From NCBI GenBank assembly GCA_949357655.1, contig CASHTG010000009.1, forward strand, positions 1 through 64,000: a stretch of DNA of 64,000 bases, written 5' to 3'. A program made the translations under genes and the position numbers. Source of the DNA: Parascedosporium putredinis. Its lineage: Eukaryota; Ascomycota; Sordariomycetes; Microascales; Microascaceae. This document shows positions 12,392-24,644 of this stretch, piece after piece. How positions within the stretch are numbered: the first letter of the stretch is position 1; every line of letters starts with the position of its first letter. The notes beneath the pieces are model-generated. The model was not told the origin of the DNA and did no database searches. It worked only from the letters and a program-made list of their open reading frames with translations.

Positions 12392-13920
12392 TTAGAATTT
12401 GCGCCGCACTATGGATGGAGACTGGTTAAGCGGATGGCTTTGTGGAGTTGCAGCGTCATCCTGCTTCCAGATTTTAACTAAGTGAGAAAAAGGCCTTGTT
12501 AGTATATTAACGGCGACGATCTTACATGTCTCCTTACTTGTCTTGTCAGCTTCACCACAAATCAGTCGCATGCCAGATTGATCGAACGTAGCACTCATTA
12601 TGCCACCTTCTGCATCTAAAGAGCCGGGCTGGGCCGTCGTGCCAAGTGACTGGAACTGATGGCCGGACTTCCAGTCCCAGAAACTCATCGATCCATTATC
12701 CCTATATCGAGAATTGTGAGTGACGTTGCATATTCGGCCTGCATTGACAACCTGCTTACCACCGGAGAAGAGGACATTATCTGCGTTGACACAAAGTGTG
12801 TTGATAATGGTATTTTGGCCCTCAAAATTCTGCATGAAAGCACCCTCAGGGCACTTCCACTGTTTGATACTGCCCGTACTTGCTGAAGCGAATGTGAACT
12901 CGGTTGGGTGGAGCGCAAGAGCCCGGACGCCCTTTTTGTGGTGTGTAAGCACCCCCATGGCTTTCCCCGCTGCTAGGTCCCAAAGCCTGACAGTAGAGTC
13001 TAAAGAGGTCGTGATTACTTGAGGATCGACTTCTTGACAGCGCAGATCTGACACAGTTGCCGTATGGCCACTCAAAACATGGATATTGCTCCGGGTGCGC
13101 ATATCCCACACTCTCGCTACACCATCTCTTCCGCCCGTTACCAGTACATCGAGGGTAGGGTGGAGGGATAGAGCGTAAACGCCGCTTAGGTGACCATGGT
13201 AATGCCGAATTACTTTGTTTGTTTCTAGATCCCAGCATTTGACCATCTTATCCTCGCCGCAAGAAAAAGGTAGGGGTGACGACGAGATACTGCAAGGCCG
13301 CGAACTGTGGATATATGGCCAGTAAGTGTTAGACGCAGGCTCCCAGTGGCTAGGTCCCAGATCTTGATTGTCCTATCCCCTGCGCCGCTCGCAAACCATT
13401 TGTTGTCAGGCTCCACAGCTAGGCTCCTCACCCAGCCCAAGTGACCTGAAATAACTCTCATAAGCTTCCATGGCGCATGCCACTCAGGGCTCGGATCTGA
13501 GAGCTGAGACTGTATGTCTAGAGTGTGAGGATGGCCACTTCGAGACCTTCCATCTAACTCTCGGTCGCTGGTGGGTCGAAGGGTAAGGGCCGACGAGACT
13601 GGCTCCGGTAATAAATCCGCCTGCCGCACTTTCCCTGAAGCGTTCCGTATGTTGTTAATGGAGGGCTTTCTTCGTGTACTTGAGGTTTGTCTTGCTGCAA
13701 GTTTGTGTGGCAAGGACAGGGTATGAGTGTACTCTGTTCGTAAAGTTTCACCAAGCGGTGGGCGTGATGATTGACCTTCTCCAGGCTTAGATGTTGTGCC
13801 CGTTGGTGTTGACTGGCTGGCGAACCAGGTTCGACGAAGGTATGAGTTATTAAGAGCAAGCACTTCGAGTTCCGTAAGAGGATGTTGATATTCGTTAGAT
13901 TCCATCTCGTATATAGCCAA
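12392..13920 (-). CDS. prp46: Pre-mRNA-splicing WD40 protein Prp46 (PLRG1 family)
   Basis: Prp46/PLRG1 is a WD40 subunit of the Prp19-associated (NTC) complex needed for spliceosome activation. The N-terminus has [16 protein letters not shown], typical of fungal Prp46. The linker leads to [20 protein letters not shown], the family signature before the first blade, and about seven WD repeats follow ([45 protein letters not shown]). Introns interrupt the sixth blade (about 12,701-12,760) and the C-terminus (12,478-12,538, with a TACTAAC branch site). One frameshift falls in the five-base A run at 13,264-13,268, where one more base restores the family sequence [12 protein letters not shown] second missing base is likely at the first intron's acceptor. 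It is divergent from the Nas6 gene with a 315-base shared promoter. Confidence 0.93.
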
Positions 13921-14235
13921 TTTCTGGTCAAGTAGTGATCTAATTCTCAGGTGGGCATGAGCTGCGCAGGAGCAAGAGGCATTGACTTAGCTGTTGAAGG
14001 CGGACTGAATTACTTCAGATTTGTTAGCTCTCATTTTTAAATTGGGTCGGGGCTGTATATTCACTAAAGAGACTTCAAAAGAGCCGTTTAGCACCTTTAA
14101 ATGCATATGGGAGGAGCTTCTCAAGCGGTATTGAGCGTTGACAAATCAAGATCTAGCGAGCTTCTTCTTGCGTTCTTTGAACAGCTAATTTTCGATCAAC
14201 ACATATACTCTCTAATACACCATTAAGCGCGGAAA
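13921..14235. promoter_or_regulatory. Shared promoter between PRP46 and the Nas6-like gene
   Basis: This 315-base interval separates two divergent starts and must hold both promoters. I see no TATA box or binding site I would name. Confidence 0.4.
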
Positions 14236-15419
14236 ATGTTAAAGGACACCGAGTTTCTATTGCATCAAGCCTCGCGGCTTGGCGACGGTAAGGTGGCTCT
14301 CTTTGGTTTTGAAGGCTTCTGGAACTGAGAAGGCAACAATAGTATCGCGAGCTGAGGAGATCCTACAGGTATTGTATTAAAAAATTCCGTGGCCTTTTGT
14401 AGTTCTCTCCGTCTCCTCACCACTATCTAGCTTTCTCCCCAGCAAGCATTTGTGCAGGACTGTGATGGGCGACTGCCAATACACTGGGCGGCATCATCGA
14501 ATAGCGTAGATGTTGTTCGATTACTCGTAGGCCTCTCAGGTTTCGACCCAGATACCCAGGTAATCCTTGCGACACTTAAGTGAAAGATTGGCCTTTAAAT
14601 CCTGATATTTTATAGGATGCCAGTGGCTGGTCCCCGTTAATGATTGCTGCGAACGTCTTGAATTCCGATCAAATTATGTCACTTTTACTTGCCAAGGGTG
14701 CAGATATCAATCAACAGAGTAGGCAATACTGATGATATCCAAGAGTAAAGTTCTCACCGACGGCGGAAAACTGACTTCTTCTGTTTCCCAGATAATAATG
14801 GCCAGGTACTATCTATGCCCATGATAACGGAAGTTAACTTCAAGCCAACACCTATTTTCACAGACTGTGCTTCATCTTGTCTCATCAAAGGGGAATCTTG
14901 AGCTTGCTCATGCTCTATTTAAACAGCAACCCCAGCCATCAGCTAGAATTCGAGACAGGCGTGGCCAATACGCAATTCATAGAGCAGCTGCCGCGGGCTC
15001 TGTACCTATGGTTTCGTTGCTTCTGAATCATCGTAGCCCTATAAATGCTACTGACAAAGACGGATTCACTGCTCTTCATCATGCAGTTGCTGAAGGACAC
15101 GGTAAGGGGCCTTGAAAAGTATGGTTCATTTTCGTGGAACCTCATGATTAACCGAGAGCAGGAGATGTCGCAGTCACACTGATGAAAGCTGGCGCCGACA
15201 TGGATAAACGCAACATCGAAGGCCTCCTTGCGATCGACCTCGCGCCAGACGTAGCGGTTAGTCCCCCACGAAATTGAAATTTCATCGTACTGATGCGTTC
15301 GGGTCTTGGTGCTGAAGGTTCGGCGATATATTGAGCGAGAATCTGAGCGGGAAGGCATTGAATTGGTTCCTAACATGGGGGATGTATTGAGCAGCAGCCA
15401 CTTGTTTAGGGTGGGTTAA
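14236..15419 (+). CDS. Ankyrin-repeat proteasome chaperone, Nas6/gankyrin family
   Basis: Nas6 (PSMD10/gankyrin) binds the Rpt3 ATPase and helps assemble the 19S regulatory particle of the proteasome. The ORF is split by about six short introns; joined, it gives about 230 residues, the family's usual size. The ankyrin repeats include DGRLPIHWAASSNSVDVVRL, SGWSPLMIAAN, TVLHLVSSKGNLELA, RGQYAIHRAAAAGSVPMVSL, DGFTALHHAVAEGHG and LLAIDLAPDV. The C-terminal exon reads VRRYIERESEREGIELV. The start at 14236 gives MLKDTEFLLHQASRLGDGK, fitting the first repeat. No frameshift was found. The stop is 23 bases from the stop of the convergent golgin gene, so the 3' UTRs must overlap. Confidence 0.85.
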
Positions 15420-15442
15420 GATTGTGACAGCTAGGTGATAGA

Positions 15443-17904
15443 TCAGACTGTACGTTCCACCAACTCCCGATACATAGCCTTGACGTCGAGAATGTCTGCA
15501 CGTAATTCCTCTACAAGCTCGCTTTTCTCTCCAAGCAATTCAAGAGTGGTCAAATATCGCTCATTGATACACTCAACATCACTTTCTAACTGCCGCACGC
15601 GGACCGCTGCTTGTTTGTGTTCCTGTACTTCCCTCATGAGAGACACGATCTGGGTCCGCGCATCATCTCGCTGGCGGGAGATACGTAGCAGTTCTTCTCG
15701 AGTAGTGAACTTTTCAGCCTCGAGCCTTCGTATCCCGGCGCTCATCCTTTCTACCAGCTGTATTGACGGACCGGCTGCTACAGTTGAGAGGGACATCAGG
15801 TCATGGACGCTGTGTTGTGATGGATCGTTTAGGCTAGGATTGTCATTCAAGACGGCAGCCTCGTTATGAACGTCCGCAAGGGGTTCTGGTAGCAGGCTCG
15901 GGGATACAAGATGCTGCGAAACGGATGTACTAGGAGATATCGGGGTAACTGGTGTCTGAGGGAGGTCCCGTGAGGAGGTTTTTGTAGTGTTCACACTCGG
16001 TTGCAAGCTTTCGTGCCTCGTCGTATCGTGGCCAAACATTGGAGCAAGTGCGTCATCATTTCCACACAGGGAATGTTCCGAACTTGAAGACCCTACACAG
16101 GACCCGCCCCTGTCTCGTTGAATAGCCAAGCGAATTCCCGCATCCGGGCCCTGGCCGCCATGTACCGTTCCCGACTGTAGTACTTCGCCATGTTTCCGTA
16201 ACGCTTCTACCTGCTCCCGTAACCGCGATATTTCTTGCCGCGATCCCTCGATCTCGTGTTGGTTATAGGCGGTCTGGGATCTAATTTGATGTAATTCTTC
16301 CGCCTGCTGGCGGTACTTTGATGACTAGAAGCACACATTAACTATTGCCCTTCCAATTCGGAAATTGTTCGGAGTATGTTACCAGGTCTTTGGCCTTCTT
16401 TCTAAATTCCGCCTCTCTTGAGAGCATCTCACCCCGCTCCCGGTCTTGGGACGCAATTTTAGATAGGAGGCTCGCTTCTATGCCTTGCCAGTTTTCACGA
16501 GCTATCGCATGCTGGGATTGGAGGGTCTCGATCTGGCGAAGAAGGTTTGATTGCGGGCCTCCACTGATGTTAGTTGTTTCTTCGATGATAATCCGCAGGC
16601 CCTCTAGTTTATTCTCAGAGGTCTCCAGTTCTGTCTTTGTTTGAAGGTACAACTTTTGGTTCATCTCCGCCCGGCGGCGGTATTCTTTAAGGTCTGCGTG
16701 AACACCGTCTAGCGTAGCCTTCTGATCTGATATCCTGGTAGTAAGGGCCAACTCAAGTTCCGCGATGCGTAGTCGCGCTTCTGCAAGAAGTCCATCATCA
16801 GCCTCCGAGGTGGTGTTTCCTAGCAGATGTCCTGAATTCTCGAGTTCAGCCTTCAAGCTAGCTATTTTTCCGTCCTTGGTAGAAGACTCCCCTCGGAGAT
16901 ATATTATCTCATTGTTTAAATCCGAGATGTTTCTGCGCGATGTCTCCAAGGCGAGTTGCACACCATCAAATTTGAGTTCCATTTTTGACATGAGGTTCTC
17001 ATGCTCGGTCTTGAGCTTCGCAAGCTTCAGATCACTTTCTGCCCTCTGGGCTGTTATCCGTTTAATCAACGAGCGATGTTTTTGCTCAGTGGTGGCTAGA
17101 GATTGGCCTTCTGCCATCAGCAAACTGATCTTCTCGTTCCGCTCCGCTAATTGTTGCTCAATGCTGCCTGTGGGTGCAGCTACAGCGGCCTTTCGTGCTG
17201 ACTCGGCAATTTCACGAGTTAGGTAGCGCAATTTAGATCCAAGGGCATCTAACTTTTCAACATAGCTGTTTTGCTCTTCACGACTCTCGGATTGCTGTTG
17301 AGCTAGCTCGATTCAAGAGCGGCAATTCTACCCGAAAGTGTAGAGCAGACCTGGCAGGAGTATGATTTGACTTCCTCACTGCTCACAGACGAGCCATCCC
17401 AAGTTTTACTTCTGTCTGGGGGTTTTAGCACTAGGAAGAGGGTTCATAGTGACTGGAGAGTAAGGCCGAGCTTGCTCCAGCGAAGAGCCGTGAATCTCTA
17501 GAGTGTACACGACATCCTCGTTGTCTCTATTAAGCCCCGACCGAGAGGGTTCCGAATGCTGGCGTGACGGGGATGTGGGTGGAGTTGCATTAGGGGATAG
17601 TGGCTCAGTGGTTACAGCTTTGTCTAAGCCTTCAAGAAGCCTTCCGCTTACACCGTCCACCTTGGAGGTTTCTATGATAGGATGGTACGAGTGAGAATGG
17701 TTCCTGTCTCTATTGAAGTAGGTCCTTACCATCTGGAAGATTAGGTCGTGCTTCTATATCGACTGAGGTGGTGCTGCGTGACGGTGGTTGTGCTGACTGT
17801 GGCAGAGGGTCCGTATCTGCAAGTATGGTATCTAGTCGCGCTTCCACGCCGGCGACCGCTTGTTGAAAGAATGTTCCCCATTTTGAGGGGATTCCTGACG
17901 CCAT
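15443..17904 (-). CDS. Golgi coiled-coil protein, TMF1/Sgm1 family
   Basis: TMF1/Sgm1 proteins are Rab6/Ypt6-binding golgins that tether vesicles at the Golgi. The N-terminus (ASGIPSKWGTFFQQAVAGVE) is followed by a Ser/Pro-rich low-complexity part, then long coiled coil. The TMF DNA-binding-like block is around RNEKISLLMAEGQSL and TEQKHRSLIKRI. The conserved C-terminal TMF block has QLESDVECINERYLTTLELL and KSELVEELRADILDVKAMY, ending RELVERTV. An intron lies at 16,326-16,383. Frame changes occur near 17,310 (a missing G restores the coiled coil), near 17,406 and near 17,725. The start is 578 bases from divergent prefoldin 1. Confidence 0.82.
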
Positions 17905-18482
17905 TTCAACTATAGGGACAGCCAGTATATTTTATTTGACGAGTAACCTAAAGGGTTGAAAATCAGGTTCTCCCTCAGCGTCCATCTACAGACGCCGCGT
18001 GAAGCAAGGCAATCACCACTTCACGAATCTTTGATGGTAGCTTGAGTTTGGTCAACATGGGAAGTGCTCATTGCTCGGAGTTCGAAACCTCACACCGACA
18101 TGCAAATCATAGCATGTGTGGTGCTGGGTAATAGATGCTCAGTTTTGAAAGAGAAAGGTTTGGTTGGCACCTTCGCTTGAGGCTTACAGCGCTTAAGCCT
18201 CAAGCAATCGTGGAGTCTCGCTCGATATATGTAAGTAAACGAGCGTATTCTTGAATCAGACTCCAAGCGAGGTATATGCAAGGCTCGCTTTCCACTGTTC
18301 GCATCGTTGAAAGGGCTTGGGTGGTCATCACGTGCCCCGAAGTCACAGCCCGGGCCTGGAGGTCTAACCTTGAGTCAAGCCTTGAGGAACTGCTATTAAT
18401 GTCTGCCTCCTAATCAGTTTGCTACTCACAGAGTACTCGACAACAATTCGGTCAGATATCTCATCATATATATCTTGTGAAT
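17905..18482. promoter_or_regulatory. Shared promoter, TMF1-like gene and prefoldin 1
   Basis: This is a 578-base divergent intergenic region with no credible ORF. It contains two blocks of CTTGAGGCTTACAGCGCTTAAGC character near 18,175-18,205, an imperfect palindrome, whose role is unknown. Confidence 0.35.
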
Positions 18483-18967
18483 ATGGCGATCTCTAATCTA
18501 GCCCTTGAGAAGGTAATTTCAAGACCAACTTTGACTATGAGCCTGTGTCTTGTTAATTCTCGTTCTTTAGCTTATACGAGAAATTGAGAGCCAAGCTGCC
18601 GTTGCCGAGCAGCAGATCGGCCTTTGTCGTACCCAGATATCATCAAAGCAAAGGGAAATCCGTTTATTGGGGCTGACCCTCGATGAGCTTTCGCTTGTGT
18701 CACAAAAGACTCCAATTTATGAGGGTGTTGGTAAAATGTTTGTCTTGACAGGTTGCTGCTCTTTTGAGGATTGGGTAATTGACCAAATTATATTCTAGGT
18801 TTGTGTTAGCACCATCCACACAACTTAGCAAAAAGCTAGAGTCGGAACTTCAAATATTAAGACAAGATATTGAAGGTCTTGAGAAGCGATTAACTTACTT
18901 AGAGACAACACAAAAGAATAGTCGTGATCACATCAACAGAATGTTAAGCCAAGTGCCAGGCAACTAG
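18483..18967 (+). CDS. Prefoldin subunit 1 (beta-type)
   Basis: Prefoldin 1 is one of four beta-type subunits of the hexameric chaperone that hands actin and tubulin to CCT. Three exons join to about 110 residues, the usual length. The start MAISNLALEK is followed by an intron from 18,513 to 18,570. Exon 2 carries LIREIESQAAVAEQQI and the helix to QKTPIYEGVGKM, where family members have the beta hairpin (yegvGrmF). A second intron uses donor GTTTGT near 18,738 and acceptor CTAG at 18,799. The last exon has LAPSTQLSKKLESELQILR and a closing coiled coil. The frame is intact. It has no close operon-like neighbour. Confidence 0.85.
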
Positions 18968-19951
18968 GTCTTATATTACAGTGTTTACTTTTACAATATA
19001 TTAATAAAGACATTCATGAACAAGATAGAAGAGGTAATATTAAGCCTCTTTAAATATTTTCAAGATGGTCTAAGTTTAGGTTTAGTTTAACTGATATAAT
19101 TCATAGAATCTACAGACTAGAAGTAGTATAGAAAAGGGGTGACTTGTGGATATGAAACGAGACTGGTGATGACTATTAGGCCACGCATAGTGAAAAGAAA
19201 TCCTAACTAACCCGTCGCTACCTAAGTAAGAGATGAGTGTAGCTAGATCCAGGAGCTATATACTACTTAAGAGAGGCTACCGAATTGAATAGATCAATTC
19301 ATAACAGGGTGAGTTAGACTAGAGGGGTATTATACGCCTAATCTAGAAATATATCCTACAGTGATAGGTATGACTCACATATATTTAGGCTGCCTAATAT
19401 CTTCTAGAGAATAGTTTTCTCACATAATATTTCTTTACTATCACTTAATATATATATCTCTAAAAAGTAATATTATCATATATATTTTTAAAAATATAAC
19501 ACTTTTTAAATAACTAATTTTAATATCTTATTTAATTTTGAATTTAATCATTTCTTACTATATGATTATATAAGTCGGTCTAATTCTATATAAGTTTAAG
19601 TTTATATTTGATAAACGAGCACTATTACCTAGTTTACGACTATTTACCTTAGTACTTAAGTAGTAATGTTATCTTTAATTCGGGGCCCCTAATTAAGGGT
19701 GGTAGTTTGTTCCGAGAAGGATTATCATTCAGCTTACGTCTACACATGTGGCTGTTCCCATAAGCTGATGGGACAGATGAGATTGGTGCTTTCGAGGATC
19801 AAGTTGGATGCCTCCGAATTTAGTAGGTGATAAAGTGATGGGACCCCACCTCTTTCCCCCTCACTTGCTCTTTACCAGAAGCGCATCAAGACTTACTACT
19901 TGCCCCCTTCCTATCTATAATATAGTTTCACGCTCACAGTTTATCATCAGT
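18968..19951. other. AT-rich intergenic region without a gene
   Basis: This stretch of about 980 bases is AT-rich between 18,970 and 19,680, with stop codons in all frames. It resembles mildly RIP-affected or decayed repeat DNA. The last 250 bases return to normal composition and contain a pyrimidine-rich stretch (19,850-19,870) just upstream of the next gene's start. Confidence 0.5.
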
Positions 19952-21157
19952 ATGAATTATCATTCCGAAGATGAGGATATTGACATTCGTGTCGAACGTC
20001 GCCGGTCGTCGCCCGTGCATTATGTAGACGTTCCCTCATACCAACAGCGGCGTCCCCGACACTATTACCCAGGCACACACTCACCTACTTATCTCGAACC
20101 AGAACGTACTACGGTTATCACGAGGAGATCTGTTTCTCGCGAGCGCTCCCGTGAGCGGGTCTCGTCCCCCGGCAGCCCACGGTACCGGTTGTCATTAACA
20201 ACCGCATATATAATGAGTACTCATCGGATGACGATGAATCCCATCATCATCTTCAACTGTCGCGCCCTCGGCGACGATCTCGATCCCGCTCACGATCTCG
20301 GACAGGGTTGATGACAAGGGAAGAATTTGAAATGGAGAGGGCTAGGCGAGAACTTCAGAATTTAAAGCTCGCGACTGAGTACGAAGAGCGGGAGAGGCGG
20401 GCAGCGAAAGAAATTGAAGAAGAAGCAAATTTACGTCGCGCGAAAGAAGAGCTTGATGGAATCAAGCGCCGCCAAGCTAAAGCAGAAGAAGAAGCAAGGA
20501 TTAAGAAAGAACTTGAGCTCAAGCGCCTTCAAGATGAAGAGCGTGAAGCTGAGGAGCAGAAGCGCAGGAGAAAATCAGCTGCGGAAGCTGTAGAGCTCTA
20601 TAAAAAAGGAAATGGAGCGCATTCATAGGGAAAAGGAAGAGCACGTTAAAAGGGAGAAGGAATATCAAAGCCGCTTACAGGAACAGCTCCTTCAATCTGG
20701 ACTTGACGAGCAGCAAATCACTGCAATTCTTCGGAAGGAAAAAGTACCAGAATCGAAGCCGGAAAAGCAAAACGCAAAATACACACGAATGGCTAGGAAG
20801 CATTTATCGATTGAAACGCTGCGAACTTTTGAGGTGGAATACATGGTCGATGAACGTGTACGTCTCTTCCCAAGAACTTTATCTCTAGAGACGCCATGCT
20901 TATCACTAATTCATTATGAACAGGACGCGAATTATGTCATTATTAAACGATGGGTTCCGGAATGGGAACAAGATGCTCTTTGGAACCATACAAAGCTCGT
21001 GCGTGAGAAGCGATCTAAACTAATCCTCTCTGTTGATGATAAGAAGCACCATCGCCATCGAGACACAGAGTTCGAATGGGTTCGGAAGAAGAGTGATCGA
21101 AAGAGAAGCAAGTCACCGGCTCTTTTGATGTACCTTGCTGGCGCTCGGCCCGCTTGA
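19952..21157 (+). CDS. Conserved coiled-coil protein of unknown function
   Basis: The start MNYHSEDEDIDIRVERRR leads into an Arg/Ser-rich, Tyr/Pro-containing N-terminus, then an acidic patch and RSRSRSRSRT. A long charged coiled coil rich in Glu, Lys and Arg follows (about 20,310-20,780). The C-terminal domain has HLSIETLRTFEVEY, YVIIKRWVPEWEQDALWNHT and KSPALLMYLAGARPA. That C-terminal pattern is familiar from uncharacterised filamentous-ascomycete proteins, but no function is known to me. An intron covers about 20,857-20,923. Frame breaks lie near 20,190 and at the A run near 20,603. A nuclear role could be guessed from the SR-like part but is not shown. Confidence 0.7.
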
Positions 21158-21375
21158 CAATCTCGACTTTGGCCTTTTTATTTTGGCCTTTTATTTTTTA
21201 TTTTTAGGGGCCTCGCGAGAATAATTCTGCATAAACGAGGAATGAGAGATAAATGAGAAGTTTTTGCTTTTATTCTTGCTCTTGTTCTTGTCAAGTTAGC
21301 GAAAGGGATTTTTATTACGATGGATATCTGGAGGAATTGGGGCTGGCCCTGCGCACCAGCCTGGAAAGCTTGAAT

Positions 21376-22391
21376 CTATTGCCAGCGAACACGAATCAAC
21401 TCTTCATATAGTGTCCATGCTAATGCGGAACTGAGCGCCTTTCTCGCCATTCGAAGCCCTAGGCCATCAAACAGTGATCGAAATCCTTCACCAACGACCA
21501 TCTTTCTCAGTGCTTGCGCCATATTGGTATAATCTCCTGGTTGCAGTTGAATTCTAGTTTTGATAGCGTCAAAAGGATTGGATATTATGGAGCATATACT
21601 TCCCGCCAAAAGCGCAGATGAAAAATTAACAATGGCGCCCCCTTAGTCCCCGTAAATGCTAACTGTTCCGAGGGACTTCTCGGAACATCGAAGCCTGGCT
21701 CAGCCTCTTTTGAGACTTTCGTAGAAAAGGACGTACATTCCTGCATACGGGCCATCTCGAATCGCAGTTGGACCAAAGCCAGAAAAGAACCCACGGAAGC
21801 CACCAGACGTGTAAATATCACGGGCCGCGCCACCGATAGTTTTGTATGAATACATGTTCGACTCGAAGCGAACCTTGATTACGGTCAAGGGCATCAGTAC
21901 CAGACCGGCTAGAACCCTGGCAGTAGCGCCCGTGAAGAGGTTCGCAGTATTTGAGAGCGCAGGTAGATGCGATGTACGAAGATCGCATGCCGCGTTGTCG
22001 CGAAAACGGGCGAATCGTAGGGCGTTTTGGCGCAGAGTATTGAGAAGCATGAAGTACAGGGCCGAACCAAATCCCGTGCGAAGGGCCGAGGAGTAGTACC
22101 TCGCCACAGAGCCCAGATGTTGTGCTTGCCATGGTGAGATCTGAGTGTAGCCTTGAAGCTAGACCCAATAGATGGCCTGTCAGGTTGTTGGACACGAGTT
22201 TTGATCAAGTCTAATGGTTGGAGAATCACCGCTGATCCTATGCCGGAGGCTAGCCCGGAGACGAAGTGTTTCCCCTTTGCTATTCACGATGTTAGAGATA
22301 GAGGTTCGGATGTTGCGAGGAATAAGTACTGATGGCTTACACGACTTGGGGGAGAAAGACGTTCAACTTGTGGGGCATGAACAGCCCCCAT
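21376..22391 (-). CDS. Mitochondrial glycine carrier, Hem25/SLC25A38 family
   Basis: Hem25/SLC25A38 imports glycine across the mitochondrial inner membrane for the first step of haem synthesis. Three mitochondrial carrier repeats are visible: [11 protein letters not shown] with the family-typical [14 protein letters not shown] before it, [15 protein letters not shown], and [17 protein letters not shown] followed by [20 protein letters not shown]. The first exon starts at 22391 ([17 protein letters not shown]), with an intron at 22,275-22,340. Frames shift near 22,094, just before the alternate-frame [13 protein letters not shown], and near 21,712. The protein would be about 300 residues, normal for a carrier. 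It ends 218 bases from the convergent coiled-coil gene. Confidence 0.85.
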
Positions 22392-22772
22392 CTTAGATAC
22401 CTCAACCTTCGGAGGTCAAGCGATACCAGAAACTGCTTCAATGAGATGAAGGGTAGAGGAAAATGCACCTATTTTCGATGGATAGTTGTGACCTTTTAGA
22501 TGGATCAGTCACTCCGTGGCAAGCGTAGGGGCAATCCCTGGGCTGAGCCGTCGCATGACATACCTCTCGAAGGTCCTTGTTGTTCCGGCAATACCCGTAT
22601 AACGATGTGGGGCTAAATTGAATCGCTTAAAATGATATCCTTGTCAAGATCTCATCCACTGCCAAGGCACCAAGGTAAAGGCCTAGGTAATTCAAGTGAC
22701 CAAACTAAGACCACGCCTCTAGCCAACATGCAATGTTTGATAAAGGGGAGAATCTATATCCTCGATTACTTC
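22392..22772. other. Intergenic, upstream of the Hem25-like gene
   Basis: No gene is seen in these 380 bases. They hold the promoter of the minus-strand carrier gene and the 3' end of COG8. Confidence 0.4.
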
Positions 22773-24033
22773 TCATCGAACGCCCGCTTTATAATCACCG
22801 AGGGCTGATTCAAGGCGGGTGCTTAATAAACGGTGACGCTTTGCGACTTCCGCCCACTCTTGCTCTTCTGCCTGGGAGGCAGCCTTCGACCTTAGACCGA
22901 AGATGACATTACTGAAATCACACCCGAGCCTTCCAAGGCTCCCAGCACAATATAGAACTTGAGTTAAAATGCTGTCGCGTGAACTAGTGTCACTGACTCC
23001 GACGAGATAGGTACTAAGCGTTTTTACAAGCTCGCTGACAAGGTAAACAAGCAAGGTCGCTAAACCATGGGGTAGTTGCTCAAGAGGATCGCCGGACCCC
23101 GAATTCTGGTGAATAAACATGCTCTTAAAGATGGACGCCATGGCAAATGTGTGTTCCCTAAAGATTTCGATATATCGCTTAAGATATCTTTCCGCGTGTT
23201 GGCCCCTGACCACTGCCCGACGCCTCGGGGAGCATTTGAGACATCCTCCTCGGCGAGTAGGCGTAGAGGCTCGAGTGCATTCAAAGTTGAATCAAGGGTA
23301 GAGATTCGACGAAGGATGAAAAGAGTTCCTAAGATCTGTTCATGTACGCTTTGGAAAGTATGAGTCATGATATCTGGTAAAAGACGCCGTATGAGACTAG
23401 AAGTACGCATGGTGGGGGCCAGTTTCCCCTGTGACGAGCCAAGTGATATGACGAGGTCTGATGCTAGCTGTAACACGAGCGAGCTTGTTCGTTGGACTAC
23501 AGAACCTATCAACGGCGAGTTTGGGTAGAGGTTATACAGTCGATGTATGTGAGAATTTAGATCCAAGGCGGCTGAATGGCTGAGAGATCCGCTTGTAATG
23601 GCGGTTGAGAGAAGTGTTGGGTACTCGATAATGTCGACTAGCCTTTCCATGTTCCGGAGAAGCAGAAGATCCCGCCGCCGTTTGGCGATGATGTGGTGGT
23701 CGCTGGATTTGCTATAAACGGCCGAGAAGTGCGTGGTTTCGGAGTCGGCTTTAGGAATGGCAACCCTGAGTCGCATGACACTTTGGCTGAGGCGAGGAGA
23801 GACTGTCGTAACTGCGCATGTTGATCAATGGACTTGACTACGGGCACATGTGTTTTCTTGGCAAGTGCCTGGGTTGCCAGGAGTAGGCCATGTGACGACC
23901 GCGCCTGCCTTGGGGCTTCGGAAGCCTCAAGTCCTGCAACGGGAAGTTGAACAAGTTGAAGAAGGAAACGGTGCAACTCGGGATTCCGACTGTGTTCCGG
24001 CACACCAAGAACTTCGAACAAGGAGTCGCTCAT
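22773..24033 (-). CDS. COG8: Conserved oligomeric Golgi complex subunit 8 (Dor1 family)
   Basis: COG8 links the two lobes of the COG tether for retrograde transport within the Golgi. The start MSDSLFEVLGVPEHSRNPEL is followed by LPVAGLEASEAPRQARSSHG and QHAQLRQSLLASAK, typical of Dor1 N-termini. Then come AKRRRDLLLLRNMERLVDII, LYNLYPNSPLIGSVV and the block GQHAERYLKRYIEIFREHTF, which is the clearest Cog8 signature. Frames change near 23,776 and near 23,210, so one continuous reading needs two joins. The same frame stays open upstream to 24,414, but that extension has no resemblance to Cog8 and is treated as untranslated. Confidence 0.85.
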
Positions 24034-24644
24034 AATCGTTTTGTTTTTATCCCTTCTACCTGGTGAGAATTGGCTCTTAATGAGTATGTGAAAAAGTGTT
24101 CTGCGATGGGCCTTGAGGTCAAAGAGATTCGAGAGGGGCAGGGTTAAGGTATCGACTCCAATACGATGGGGCTGTTGTGTATGCTTGACGAGCTCGAAGA
24201 AATCTGAAGCGGGGATCAAGTCTCCTCCATCTAAGTTCCCGACGTAAAATTCTATGCGGAGTAGCCTGAAAAGAGAGGCAGGGTCTGAAAGGGTTAAACG
24301 CTCCAAAATATCACGAGCTTGAAGACGGCCCTTTATGATAAGGAACAATGAGTGGTTTGCCAGCAACAAGGCCTGACCCTTGCCTGCACGCTTCGAGTTG
24401 CTTGGCTTGGTCATGCGAAAAGATTGTGGACATTGGCTTGACTGGCTGATAATAATCAGCTGGACCTTCTGTCATCTGGACCTGTGGCGCTGGCAAAAAT
24501 GTCAGCAAATCACGCGTCCTCCCCTGCACAGCTCAGGGATTATGTATAATAAGGCTGACCGACCCTCGCCCTCCACAATACACGGATCAATCTGACTTGA
24601 TCTTCACGTCTAACCGTGAGGGACAAAACAAACTACAGATCACC
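24034..24644. promoter_or_regulatory. Shared promoter, COG8 and TLC gene
   Basis: This is a 611-base divergent intergenic region. An open frame in phase with COG8 runs through 24,034-24,414 on the minus strand; it looks like chance or an unusual N-terminal extension. A CACC sequence precedes the plus-strand ATG. Confidence 0.35.

Noticed and set aside
19000..19700. tRNA or small RNA gene in the AT-rich interval
   Set aside because: No A-box/B-box pair or cloverleaf could be found by eye here or elsewhere in the window.
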